NCBI RefSeq assembly: GCF_000004075.3
Contig: NC_026656.2
Coordinates: 22,330,607 to 22,394,606, forward strand
Direction: 5' to 3'
DNA length: 64,000 bases
Source of the DNA: Cucumis sativus
Lineage: Eukaryota > Streptophyta > Magnoliopsida > Cucurbitales > Cucurbitaceae
Position 1 is the stretch's first letter. Every line of letters begins with the position of its first letter. Made by a program: the position numbers and the translations under genes. Positions 49,942 through 62,699 of the stretch are shown piece after piece. The notes below the pieces were generated by a model. It made no database searches, was not told the DNA's origin, and worked only from the letters and a program-made list of their open reading frames with translations.

Positions 49942-52129
49942 TTGGGTTGCTTTTATATATTATTTTTCATTCTCCTCTGAATAGTAATCCGATTGTTGCA
50001 AAAAGATTGTGGAATTAATGCAATCTGTAATTTCTTTTTCTTCTCTCTCTTTTCCCCTTTACGATCTTTGAATATGATTCTTACAACTCCAAATAAAAGC
50101 TAGCAGTTGCTTTTCCCATCCCCGTTAGATAACATCAAAAATTATCTCAACTAGAGATTTTTAAATTTTTAAATTTTTAAATTTTTTTAATAATCATGAG
50201 TGTCGGATTAGCCATCTTATCCCACAACTCTAACCTTACATATTCGGTTGTTAAGAAAATTTGGGGGAAATCAATTCTTACAAGGGTGACCATTTTATGA
50301 TCATACAATTTGTAAATTATTTTATTCCGATAAAACAACCAGTAAATACGGTGTTAGATATAGTTATTATAGTTCTAGATAATCTTCATGATAGTGTTCA
50401 TTAACAAATTCTAGTACCATATTAGATAATAGAAAATGTGAAGTTGGGTGTAGGAATTGAATTTGGATAGTGAGATGAAAGATGAAGATGAAGATGGATA
50501 TAATGTATGGTAGGAGGTGAGAGAGTGATGGCATAATATAGAATGCACATGCAGTCCTTTTGGAGGAAAAAAGGACAGGTTTAGGCATTGCTCTTTTCAT
50601 TTCTTTGTCCATTGCTCATCTTTTCTTTTCTTCTTCCTTTTTTTTCCTTCTGCTTTTGTTATTTTCTAACACTCAAAAACATAAAATCTTAGTTTTGGTT
50701 TTCATTTTTCTTCACAGAAACAGTGTACTATTTGTGTGTTTGGTTTTGCATGTCTCAAGTCTTTGTATTTTGGGTTTGAGGGAATCATGTTATTGGGATC
50801 TTTTCATTCAGGTAAAGATCGTAAGCCTTATCTTTATCAATTACGATAACTCTCAACGAACAACGAACAACAAATCTCTTTTCTCTCAACTTTTTATACT
50901 AATAGTTTGCTCTTTATGAAAAGTTGAATTTCTAGTCAAATTTTATAAATTATTCTTTGTTTTAATTTTCAAATATTAACTAAAAAGTAGGGAAAATGTA
51001 TTTATAGATTTGATTTTTTTTATATATAAAAAAGAAATCAAAGGATTGCCAAATTGGGTTTTAATAATTCAGAATTGATCTTTGAAATAAAAATCCAACT
51101 ACCATGTAACATGTCAAGTTCTAAAATAGATATAGTTTTATGCTAAATGATTAATAAAAATAATTTATTTTCTATCTTATCTCAATTATAATTCATATAG
51201 TTATCTAAGTCATAACTTTAATCATTTTACCCACCATATATTGTTAATTAAAAACAATATTAAGAAGTTGAATGAATTTACAAAACAAAATAGTCTGTAT
51301 GGTTTCTTTTAATTTCTTACCATAATTTGCATTTTTTTTATTGAATTTTGTTGGCCAACTTGCAAAAAAAACAATTTTTCAAGGATAATTTTTTTTTCAA
51401 TTCTCAAATATTGAATTTACATTTAGAAAAAAAAAGATGTAAAAAAAGTGTGTATAGTTTAAATTACTGAAAAAGAAAAAGAATGATGGAAGAAGCCAAA
51501 ATAAAAATGGATGGATGGAAATAAAATCCAAACCAAGGTGGCGGGGAAGCAGCATTTCTTTCTTTCTTCTCTATGTTATCTAAACACTCATTATTCCTTC
51601 TTCTAAATAAAGTCTTTTTCGTAAAAATATAATTATAATGGACGGAATAACAATTACTGATAAATGTTCTCGTTATCAATCATAGACTTATATCATTGAA
51701 TAATTTTATTATATTTACAATTTTATAACAAATCGACAAAATATTTATAAAACAATTTTGGAAACGAAAAAAGCCTACATGTCAACAATGTAAGACACAA
51801 ACATTATTCCAGTCAACACACAATAAATCGACCACATGCACTCGGCTCGGTATTTGATCAGGTTGATTTTGATATACGATCTCAGATATATCTGAACTGC
51901 CTCGAGATGAAAGAATTTTTTTCTTCAATAACTGAAGCATACATTGTCTCGAGATATCAGAGACAGAAAGACGTCTTTAATTATTTGATCCTGAACTTAA
52001 TTGCTCTCCTCATAATTAATAAATAATAATAAAATATATAAATCACAACTTTTCTTATAATTTTTGTAAATTAGTCAAAGTTCCAATAATAATAATATAC
52101 ACAGTGGGCTTTATATAGAAAAGCCCAAC
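49942..52129. other. Intergenic sequence
   Basis: The 3' region of the DUF1645 gene runs to about 50.1 kb. A frame at 50560-50919 opens with TTG, is hydrophobic and low in complexity, and is not convincing. AT-rich remainder with A and T runs; a partial foldback-like piece may lie at 51650-51730. Confidence 0.45.
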
Positions 52130-52592
52130 TCAAGTCTTACCAGGCCCAAGACTAAGCTGTAAATCAAGGCCCAAACTCCTACGGGAAACATCTTCATCTC
52201 CTACTCCTGCCTGGGAAAACGCGGGCCGTGACGTAGCGTAAAGCCCCGCAACAGGCGGTAGAGGAGCATCCACCACCATTGGGGGAGGCGGCGGCGCGAA
52301 GGACGACGACAGCCAGCTCTGCACGCGCAGAGATGTGGAAGTAATTACGTCGAAAATATTTGATTTGAGGCGTCTTCAAAAGCTGTCTCTCTTCTTTATG
52401 GGCGTTTTGATGACCACCCAAAGCTTGCGAATTCGAAAATTGTCTGCAGCAATATCGACACTCGAACTTTGGAGGAAAGGAATTTTCTGATTCCGGTGAC
52501 TCCACCGTCAGCGGTGGCTCTTTAAAATTAGAAACCCTTTTATTCTCTTTTGAGATGCTGAAACCAAAAAGCTTAAGATGAGAGTTGGACAC
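52130..52592 (-). pseudogene. Single-finger C2H2 (ZFP5/6/GIS-like) repressor gene with start loss and frameshift
   Basis: On the minus strand the first frame reads [13 protein letters not shown], then the C2H2 finger [20 protein letters not shown] with NAH following (C-x2-C-x12-H-x3-H, QALGGH signature of plant C2H2 factors), then HKEERQLLK. Near 52371-52382 the homologous sequence continues in another frame: KRRLKSN-like residues, SFAPPPPP and the EAR repression motif LDLQLSLGP near the end at 52130. In the first frame the tail is unrelated and stops at 52194. Bases 52590-52592 are GTG where ATG is expected, and no upstream ATG is in frame. Functional relatives control trichome or root-hair development; this copy looks inactive. 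Sequencing error or an upstream start exon cannot be excluded. Confidence 0.75.
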
Positions 52593-54671
52593 TGTAGAGA
52601 GAAAGAGAGACAGAGGAGGAGAAGAGTGATTAAATTAGAAACTAAGAAAAAGGAATTAAGAGGAAATTATTGACCAATTATCAATTAAATTGTTAGAAAA
52701 TATTTATTAATTATATATTTATTAATTAATTTATTTATTTATTTATTTTGAGTCTATCATAAATAGAAGGTAGTTTTCTTATATATTTGTAAATAAATTA
52801 ACTTATTGTTGTGCTATATTTAAAAATAATTGCATCTATTATTGTGAAACTTATAATTAAGTAAAATAAAATCTTAAATCTTTTATATATTAACTAATTT
52901 AAACTTCTCATCATTTATGTACGAATTATTAAATGGTTGACTCCTTCAAATATCAATTACACAGAATGGATCATCATTTAGATAAATGCATGATCAATTT
53001 TGTAAAGAGTCTGAATACGAAGTTTTCAAAACATAATATAATATAATGGAGGAGGTTAAGTAATTGATACAATCCTAATCCTCTAAAATTAGAGTATCAA
53101 TTTGGTATAATTTTAAATTGATTTCGAAAGTGACAAATTATCAAACTTGATTGGCAAAAATGGAGAGTTTCTTAGAGAAGAGTTTGATGTTGTCAATCTT
53201 CTAACTTCTGTAAGGTCATTTATAGAATTAGAAATTTTAAAATTCTAATTCTACTCTATTTTATATAATATATTTTAGTTTATATGAAATTTTACTATAT
53301 CTTACATATATTGACGATCTCGAGTGTGCTTCTAACTTCTACTAAGTTACTAGGGTAACTTAAGTGTGCTTCTAATTTTTACTGGGGTAACTTCTATGGA
53401 TGCGTATCACTTATTTACTAATTTTGTATATATTTTATATATATTTTAATTTATTATGTTATATTTAAAAATGTCGATCTCAAACTCTTCCATTAGGAAG
53501 ATATCACCGTTGCAAAATATGTCAATCAAACCTAAAATATCAAAATTTACAATGATAGGGTTTATCAAAAATATATCTTACTTTATTTTTAAAAGTATCC
53601 CTATATACTTAATTATTAAATTTTAATCTTATTATATATACATAAAAATTAAATCAACATAATTTCAAATTTTAAAACATAACTCTTCCAAATATATAAA
53701 CAATAACTTAAAAACAATTTTCACCCACCTACAAAAGTTATTAATTTAAAAGTATTATAATACGATAAAAACTTGTGATGTCAACCATTAGGATTAGATG
53801 GTAATAATAAGTTTATAACTTTAATTAACATGAATACAAAAACAATTGGGTTTGGTTTTGTGCGTAATACAACCAATGGGAAATTTGTCGAAGGTTTCTT
53901 TGTTAGTTTAAACCCTAAAATCTAACACAAATCTTAACAACTCAATTTCATTTTATCATACTTTCATTCTTTTTCAATGGACCATCTGGAATCTGGATGT
54001 GCTAAAACTAAGATAGCGTTTATCCATAAGTAATCAAAGGTAATGGAATGGATCTCAGGTGCAATAGGTTAAAAAAATGGTTAAAGAATATTGCATCAAA
54101 GAAAAGAAAATGTGCTATTTTAGTTCATCTTTAACTACCAGTTACTCACTTTCTTTTGTCATTTATCTATCACGTTATGCCAAATAACCAATATTTGTCA
54201 ATTAAACATGTCATGCCGATGATTTTGTTAACAGTTTTAAAAGCAAAAGCAACATAAAATCACACTCCCTAATCATTAAACTTGAAGGGTAAACTTATAA
54301 TACGACCTTGTAAAAAATTGGTTCTCTAAGTAGTGTTAAATCATCTTGAAATGTAATAGTTTTATGCCAACACAGAAGGCAAAGACATCATACCTAGAGG
54401 CAATTCCCAAGAATTTGCAACAGCTTCTCTATCTTTAATCCATTCTTCACCGTGTAAGTTTCCACATAATTCAGGTCTGTAAGATCAATATGAGCAGATA
54501 ATAAGTATAAAACTGAGTCAATTAGTGGCTATTCAACACACTATTCGATCCACCACCCATAATACAAACCTTTCGAGTCGTATCATTCAATTTCCAAATC
54601 CCAATCCCATGCTACAGCATTTGGCAGCTGCATTTCACCTATATATATATATTTATATATTATATATATAT
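52593..54671. other. AT-rich intergenic sequence
   Basis: No gene is supported. It contains long AT-rich tracts (for example around 52690-52750) and a short repeated phrase (taagtgtgcttctaa near 53324 and again near 53359). It includes the upstream region of the zinc-finger remnant. Confidence 0.45.
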
Positions 54672-56760
54672 TTACATGTTTGCCTTCCTTTCCCATGGTT
54701 CCTTGGTGTCAAGCCTGACATATAAATAAGACCATTGACAAATTTATAGAAGATATATGAGACAACAGATGAGGTTATCTCTAATTTGTATTTTCCCATC
54801 CGAAATCTCCAATTTTTTGTTCTCTTTTAGTAAGAAAAAGTAACTAAAACTTCATCAACAGCCAGAGAGGACACAAACAGCCAGGCAGATAAAGAAAAAA
54901 TCCCTCAAGTTAAGTAAATACAAAAGAGCTCATGGTGAAAAAACTCTTATGGTATAGTTCTCTTTTTTGGGAGGTGCCCTCTACCCTGGCTCTTCAGTTG
55001 TTCTTGTTCTTTTTTATCTCCTTTATCCGCAATAATTAAGTGTTATCGATTGGGTATTTCCCAGTCACAACACATAATTACCTGGCTTATTGGACAAATG
55101 AGTGGCTCAAAAATTACAATCCAAATAACGAATCTTATGTTGAAATTTTTACTTTGATCAGAGATAGGAATGGTCCATTATTGCTTACAGTCTTTATAAA
55201 TATTTCCATGTTTACAATGTTTTCCAAAACTGGAAATACAGCATATTAAAAGATGACTGACCGACCCCTTGGAAACAAAATAAACTTGGAGCAGAATACT
55301 ACTGGAATCCTTGAATACTACAACTAATACCACTCTTGATTCTTGACCAATAGGTTTAGTCCATTCTTGTAACTCTTTCGAGATCTACCTAAATAAATCC
55401 ACCCACATTAAGATTAATTGTTATAAGTTGATAGTGTTTCACAGATATGCTCTTTGAAACTAGCCATGGCTCTGGTTTCCCATTGGTTTGGAGTGTCTTA
55501 AATACTACAGACAAGTGTGTGTATGTTATATAGAATGTACTATAATATCTCATACCCCCAATGTAATTTGTGTAGCTTTTTGGATGGAAGCGTAGTTTTC
55601 GTCTTGTCATGCTGAACAAGGGAGCTCTTTTCCCCAAAATCAACATCAGAATTGGAAAGTCTCGAGTGTTCAGCTTCATTAACTTCATTACTGGTATTCA
55701 GATGGTTGAGTTGAGATTTTCCAGTCGCATCTATTTTTCCAGTAAAAACTTCAAAATTAAACACAACCTTTTCACAAGAAACTACACCCCAATTCAAAGA
55801 ACTGGAAAAACCTTTTGTATTCTTTCTTATCTTTGACCTTGATTTAATCTGAAGTCGTCTCCTTTGAAGCTCCTGTCATAAGTTGATGGTATAAAGAAAA
55901 ATGATAACGATAGAGAGAAAGTATATTGAGGGACAAACATATAAAATTAACCAAACAATAAGTAATCAGAAAAATTGGCTAAGCTTATGCTGCAGGCAAC
56001 CAAAGAAAGTAGCCATTCAACCAGTGCTAAGAAAGTAAAAGCTACCGTTTCTATTCAACAATAGACTTGGATTCCATTTGAAAACTCTTTTATTTTCTGT
56101 TTTTTGTTTTAGAAACTGGTGCCTATTTCCTCTAAATTTTCCACAGGTAAAAATGTCAAATTCTTAGCCAAATTTAGAAAACAAAAACCTCCTTTTTAAT
56201 ATCGGTCAGTGGTTCAGCCAGCTTAATTGCACCTTACCTACAACCTTTGGATGCGAAAGAAACTAGTAAGATATTAAATCTTTGTAGGTGATCACTGTGA
56301 AGAACCTTGTCTTTTATCAAGGTCTATGATGTTTAAACAAAAACAAAATTTTAAGAATATTTTTAAAACTTAACATGGTTTTTGAAAAGAGAGTAGATAA
56401 CTAAACAAAAAGTTCTCAAGGTGGAAAGATTGTTTATGAGTTCAAGTTTCAAAAACCAAAAACTATAAACCACAAAGTTACCAATCAGGGTGTTAGCCAC
56501 TACATTGATTTGATATAGAAACACCCTTCACAATCTCACAACCAAGAAGTTACTTGCTTTTCCTTGCCGTCTTGATGTTAGATAAGAAGCATTATTGAAC
56601 TAAACCCTAAACCCTAAATCGAATGTAAATCAAGGAAAAAGAGTACCTGAAATTTTGAGAACTGCTCCTTAGTGACTCTATTAGGTTTGGAATTGGGTTG
56701 CAGAGATGAGGATGATGCGTTTTCCAAGCCTCTGGACTCATCTTCTTCACCATCCTCCAT
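54672..56760 (-). CDS. Conserved small plant protein of unknown function (157 aa)
   Basis: Three exons on the minus strand, in transcript order: 56647-56760, 55556-55872 and 54672-54714; total 474 nt. The protein opens MEDGEEDESRGLENASSSSL and continues with NRVTKEQFSKFQELQRRRL and IKSRSKIRKNTKG. It ends KLHKLHWGLDTKEPWERKAN before the final Met. The basic RRRL...IKSRSKI block and the end motif HWGLDTKERWERKANM are shared by uncharacterised proteins across flowering plants, as far as I recall; here the usual Arg of the motif is Pro (KEPWERK). No signal peptide or membrane segment is visible. It may be nuclear, given the basic clusters. The central Ser/Asn/Asp-rich part is variable. The gene is divergent from the CRS1-like gene. 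Confidence 0.85.
56602..56617. promoter_or_regulatory. Telo-box-like element (double AAACCCTAA) near the 5' end of intron 1
   Basis: Two overlapping copies of AAACCCTAA occur in taaaccctaaaccctaaatc. Telo boxes near plant transcription starts are associated with expression in dividing cells. This one lies about 30 bases into the first intron of the minus-strand gene. Confidence 0.55.
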
Positions 56761-57329
56761 TTTCGCCACAGTTGAATCAACTCACCTTCTTCGGATTTCA
56801 AATTCAAATTAAATACTGTGGTTAAAGAAATTTAGTTTCCACTTCCAGAAGGATATTGATTAGGGTGTACAAAGTAGAAAAGGGCGAGTTTTCCGTAATT
56901 AAATCGGGAAAATTTCTTTATACATACGGCTGAGTGTGTGCGTGAAGAAGATTCCGACGCCACCTGCAGCTACCAACGAATGCCACACAGTACCGGCGGT
57001 GTTTTCAAGGGAGAGGGTTCAGAAATTTTGAGAAATAGCTTTGCTTTGAGAAATTTTGAGAAATATCATAAATCTTTTTGCTATTTTTTTTTGTAAAGGC
57101 TATTTTGCGGCATCTTCTTTTTATCTCAACTAATAAATTAAGAGAGAGAAAGAAAAAGGCTGAAGCTACGTGGCGAGCAATGGCGGCATCTGACCGGATG
57201 ACAGAGAAGTGATCGGCAGCCGCATCTTCTCCTCCAAAATAGAAGGGAGCACAGTGACATTCCATTAACTGATTACTCCATCCTACTCTGTTATGGAAAT
57301 ACTACGCCATTGATACACCTCAACAAACT
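56761..57329. promoter_or_regulatory. Short divergent promoter region
   Basis: Only 569 bases separate the ATG of the small minus-strand gene from the ATG of the CRS1-like gene. The stretch is GC-richer than surrounding intergenic DNA around 56930-57000 and 57165-57250. No TATA box is obvious, as usual for plastid-protein nuclear genes. A shared promoter is plausible but not shown. Confidence 0.45.
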
Positions 57330-60300
57330 ATGCTTCCCACAACTTCCTTCTCCTCATCTCTTCCAAGGAGTCTTATTCCCCCATCCTTTCGATCACACTC
57401 TCCTCTCTTACACCTCTCCACCCACAACCCCATTTCCGCCACTTCTACACCGTCACAATCCTCTGTTCTACCCGAGCCGCCTTCCATTTCCAATGCCGCC
57501 GTTAACCTCCGTACAGCGCCATGGATGAAGGCTCCTCTCCACCTTCAACCCCAACAACAAGAAGAAGAAGGCGTGGATCCCGCAAACCCCAAAAGAAGAA
57601 ATGGGTCCGATGGAAGTGGGCGCGATAAGTGTTCTAGGGCTTTAGGTGATAGTGGAATTGATAAAACTGGGAAATACGCGATGCGACGAATTGCTAAAAG
57701 CATTGGAAAGCTTCGGAGGAATGGGGATTTGGGAGAAACCCGAATGAAATTGGAGGAGGTTGAATTTGGGGGTTTTGATTTGGAGGGTTTTGAGGAGTCT
57801 GGAACTCGCCGGAGAATGCCATGGGAGAAAGATGATGATGGGATTGTTTTGCGGAGGATGAAGAAGAAAACAGTGACTTCAGCGGAGTTGAATCTTGATA
57901 GAGTGTTGCTTGAAAGGTTGAAGGGCGAGGCTTCAAAAATGGAGAAATGGGTGAAGGTCAATAAAGTTGGAGTTACTCAAGATGTTGTGAATCAGATACA
58001 ATTCATGTGGGAGAGAAATGAGCTTGCTATGCTGAAATTCGATGTGCCCTTGAGCCGCAACATGGACAGAGCACGAGAAATTGTTGAGGTAAGGTTGGTT
58101 TTGTTTAACTTTCTCTTTTGTATTTCAAGTATTTTGTTATTTGAAGTCCTTTATATTTTGTAATTCCTATTGCGAGTACGAATCCCTTTGCAATATACCA
58201 TTGAGAAGTGTTTTGTTAAAAACAACACAAGTAAATAGATATGCTCTAATGTTGCTTACTTTATTTGGAAAATTACTGCTTTATGTTGCTCCTCATTTTT
58301 GGACTGTCAGATTGATAGTAATCATATTATGCGTAGGATGTCTTTTTATGGCTATGGTTTGTCTTTCTTAATCTTTTCTATTGTACAGATGAAAACCGGA
58401 GGTATGGTAGTCTGGAGTAAGAAGAATGCTCTTGTTGTTTACCGGGGTTGCAATTATCCACTGAATTTGAAACATAGTACGAAAAAGCAAGTACATATCT
58501 CGCCACAGAATCCAGTAAAGGTGGAAACGGACACTCATTTTTCGCTCAGCGGACATTATGAAAGTGGTTTAAATCGAAGTATAAATGACAATGATGGTGA
58601 ATGGGAAGAAGCTTCTAGTTTTTTCTTGATCCGTCATGAAAATCTCCAACCATTGAGTGGATCACTCTATGAGAGGGAAACTGACAGGCTATTGGATGAT
58701 TTGGGACCCCGCTTTATTGACTGGTGGATGCACAAACCTCTACCAGTTGATGCTGACATGCTTCCAGAGGTGGTTCCTGGATATATGCCTCCATTTAGGC
58801 GTTGTCCACCCTATACTAAACAAAATCTTACAGATGCTGGACTACAACATCTGAGGAAGCTTGCACATTCCTTACCTACTCATTTTGTCCTCGGTATAAA
58901 TTTTGTTTTTTTCTTCGTTCAGTAAAACTTTTCTTGAGCTCTTCAGTTGAAATGTTAGTCAGAGATAGGGTGAAGTATAATCAGGGTAGAAGGTTTTGAA
59001 TAGCTGTTTTTCTTTGCTTACATTTTATGGGAAGTCACGTCAAAACTGAAGCAATTTAACTGAAGGTCTCAAGCAAGCAACACAATAACATGAACACCTT
59101 AACCTGTTTGTTTCTTCTTTTTTTTTTCCTTAATTATTTGGTCTAGTACAATTTCTTCTAATCTAACAGTGTAGAAATGTCTTGATATAATTTTAAAAGG
59201 GCGGTTAATGATCAAATGAGCTGAAACAAATCTGATATTTACTCTCTATTCGCCTTCATAAACTATTCTGTAGGGTCCACGGTTTAAACTTCACCCCCAA
59301 TCAACATGCATTTTCATTTGTGGATAAACAATATTTTGTGCTCTGCTTATGATGTTGTGTGTGCATGTTCTTAGCTAGCTACATACAGACTCTGCTATAT
59401 TATGGCTGGATTAAATATTATCCACGTAGTTTATTTTGTATTTAATCTTCTTCTGCATGTACTTGTATGTTCCACTAATTTTTTAATTTCCAAATATTTG
59501 AAGGGAGAAACAGAAAACTTCAAGGGTTGGCTGCGTCCATCTTAAAGTTGTGGGAGAAAAGTATGATAGCTAAGATTGCTTTGAAGTGGGGGGTTCCAAA
59601 TACAGACAATGAGCAGATGGCATTGGAACTTAAGGCAAGTTTTCTAGAAATAATATTTGTTATACAACTGTATAAGCTGTGAGACCTTGAACCTGGAATA
59701 TTAAAGACATTGTCCTTAAATGAACGTCAATCTGGCTAAAGTGGCAAATTATTGTCTGTATCTTATGTCTTTGAACATCCAAATTGCGTGAAAGTTGCTA
59801 ATGAGATTTTATTGTTAATCCCTTTTTTGATAGATAATAACATTTTCATGAAAGGCAAAGAAAATTTAAAGCAGGAAAAAGGAAGTAACCCCTCCCAATA
59901 AATGAGAGAGCTAAGCAAAACACTCTAATGCGAGCATCTCTAAAAGCTTACAGAAATTCTTTCTTTGGAGATCCACTCAACAAATTCAGTTGATGGTAGA
60001 GCACATATGTATCTGAAGTGTGGATGTTTTAACTTATTTTTTGTACGGACTGGAGACATCTGGTTATTGCCCTAAACTATGCTTATGGTGTTTGTGTCCT
60101 CTGCTACAATTTAGTGTGTTATGCACGCAAGCATAATTTGTTATTCCATTAAATAACTATTACTAGTTCAGAATCTCACAGGAGGAACATTGCTGTTGCG
60201 CAATAAATTTGTCATTATCCTTTATCGAGGCAACGACTTCCTACCTGTTGGAGTTGCTGATTCAATAATTCAAAGAGAAGTAGAGCTCCAAAGATGGCAA

Positions 60301-61811
60301 CTTCACGAGGAAAATTCACGGCTGAAAGCCAGTGAATTTTTCTGTTTTGACACTGAGAACATGGAAGAGAGAGGGAAGGCTGGAACTCTATCAGATTTTA
60401 AGGATATCACAGTGGGGTATGAAGATTTGTCAACTGGAAGCACAGAATCAAGACTTCAAGCAGAAGCTGAAAAGGGAAAAATAATTAGGGGCCTAAGGAT
60501 GCAAGAGCGAAGACTTAAAATTGTAAGGTTTACTTTTGTGTGCTAATATCTGAATCGACCATCCTTGTTAAGCTGTTATCACGCACCAGTGCACCACCTG
60601 CTGATGTTTTTATCTTATTGGTATTTTGCAGCTTAACTTTAAGGTAGAGAAGTCAACAAAGGAGTTGACGAAGTTGAATGCATCATGGAGGCGTGTTGAG
60701 CCAGATGCAGACCAGGAACTTATTACAAATGAGGAGAGAATATGTTTTAGGAAGATGGGTTTGAAGATGGATAGCTGCTTAACACTCGGTATTAGTTCAA
60801 CTCCCATCCCTTCCATTTAAATTGGACTTTTGTTAGGATGCATTGTCTGGTACCCGAGCTCCTTTAGAATTCTATTGCAAACATAAATTTGCTCTAATTT
60901 ATTTCGATGAAAACATAAGATTTCCTATTGTTTTGCACTCATGTACATAACTCGGATTAACCTTGGGAAATGAAAAAAATTCAATAGAAGGGTTAAATTG
61001 TGGAAAGCTATGTAATAAAAGGTAACCAGTATAGCATCACTTTTTTGCCCAGGTTTTATTCTTGAGTTTTGATTTTTTGGCGACTTCAGGTAGGCGGGGT
61101 GTATTTGATGGTGTCATTGAAGGCTTGCATCAACATTGGAAACATAGAGAGGTAGTAAAGGTGATTACCATGCAGAGAGCTTTTAATCAGGTTAATTACA
61201 CCGCAAAATTGCTTGAAGCAGAAAGTGGTGGGATTTTAGTATCAGTGGACAAACTAAAAGAAGGCTATGCCATAATTATTTTCCGTGGAAAGAACTATAA
61301 ACGACCTCTACATTCAGTGTCAAAGAATCTCTTGACTAAAAGAAAAGCATTAAGTAGGTCCTTGGAGATGCAAAGAATTGGAGTAAGTGAAGCCTTTTTG
61401 TTTTAAACTGCTGTTCTTTGTTCTGTTAATATAATGCTCAAGTTTTGTGTCAATCTGCCTGCTTCGATTCTGCTAATTTTCATGTTTTCATTCCAGTCAC
61501 TGAAGTTCTTTGCTAATCAGAGACAGCAAAAAATTTATGAATTACAACACGAACTGGTGAGCATTCAGTCCTCTTTATATTCGAAATGTCTTAATGAGAG
61601 GTGTCACATATAAATCTTTTAACATTATTGCAATTTGTATTATATGATATTTCTCTTTGATAATAAAACTGTTCTCTTTTGCCCACGGACGTAGCTAACA
61701 TTCTATCAATGAACCACATAACATGTGTCAATTTTTATTGTTTATGCTTTTTCGTTTTTTTTATTTGTCGATTTCTTAACACAGGAGAATGTGCGAGATA
61801 GTGAGGAGTAA
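57330..61811 (+). CDS. CRS1: CRS1-type CRM-domain group II intron splicing factor, chloroplast (760 aa)
   Basis: Eight exons: 57330-58088, 58389-58893, 59504-59634, 60172-60522, 60632-60788, 61090-61382, 61497-61556 and 61785-61811; total 2283 nt with no internal stop. Residues 1-50 are Ser/Thr/Pro-rich and arginine-bearing, a likely chloroplast transit peptide. Three CRM domains are visible: near 205-280 ([20 protein letters not shown]...[10 protein letters not shown]), 400-490 ([15 protein letters not shown]...[19 protein letters not shown]) and 615-710 ([20 protein letters not shown]...[12 protein letters not shown]). The layout, length and the linker match the CRS1 clade (Arabidopsis AT5G16180), known for splicing the plastid atpF group II intron; this is family inference. 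Intron 3 (59635-60171) uses a GC donor in an excellent context (AAG|GCAAGT). A poly(A) signal AATAAA lies at 62020-62025. Confidence 0.94.
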
Positions 61812-62019
61812 ATTAATCAGAACTAGAGTACAAAGCTTGTCGATAAAAGCACACTTCTTCACTTCTACATTTGAAATGTGGGCGAATTGGGTATGCTAAA
61901 GTGATTTAAATATCTAGTTGCGCCTCCTCGATCTACTGTTTTTTTTTTATTATTATTATACATTTGTTTACTTTTATTGGTACCTTAGGTCTTTGAAGAA
62001 CGTATCAGATATCCATGTG

Positions 62020-62025
62020 AATAAA
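62020..62025 (+). terminator. Candidate polyadenylation signal of the CRS1-like gene
   Basis: The hexamer AATAAA lies about 210 bases after the stop codon, in ccatgtgaataaagtttgtt, and is followed by T-rich sequence. Plant poly(A) signals are loose, so this is only a candidate. Confidence 0.45.
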
Positions 62026-62699
62026 GTTTGTTAGGCAGAGGCCCCATATTCAATAATGGATGCTTTAAAACTGTGAAAATAACAAAGAAGCTAAGATGAA
62101 GAGGAAGAAATTCTTTAGATATTGTGGAGCATAAGTGGATATGTCTACTTCGATTCTGGAATAGATACTGTAAGTGAAAAAGAGAGAAAAAAAAAATTGT
62201 TTTCCATTTATAAATTGTATTAGAATTAATTATTTTGTATATTGATCAACTATGTTATTCTTTTATATCTAATGTAACATGTACATAAATCAGTGAACTC
62301 TAAATCCTATAAAAATGTTTCAACTGTTTGTTGGTTCTTGTTCTTTTTTCTTTTTACTTACATGGGAGTCTCCATATCATTTGTTATTAAAGCATATACT
62401 TTCTTTTTATGGAAAATGAAAATCCACCCCCTCCCCTCCCTGACTTGACTTTTTTTCTTTTTTCTTTTTCTTCTTTTTTTCTTGGGGATATTTTCTTGTT
62501 CATTTATTTTGATTTACTCTTCTATTTCTGAGTTTCAGAGATTTTCAGAGTTAACCCAAATTGTTTTAAATTGTGAGAATGGTATTGTCATCTTCAAACA
62601 ATGGTGAAAATTATCCATAGGCCGTGGGCTTCTTCATTCATCTGACTAAGTTCAGTTCTTTTGCCTGCATTATGCTGTTGACACGTAAACTTAGTTTTG

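Noticed and set aside
50560..50919. 119-codon hydrophobic frame
   Set aside because: It opens with TTG, is a low-complexity Phe/Leu/Ser string from T-rich DNA, and lacks a promoter or family match.
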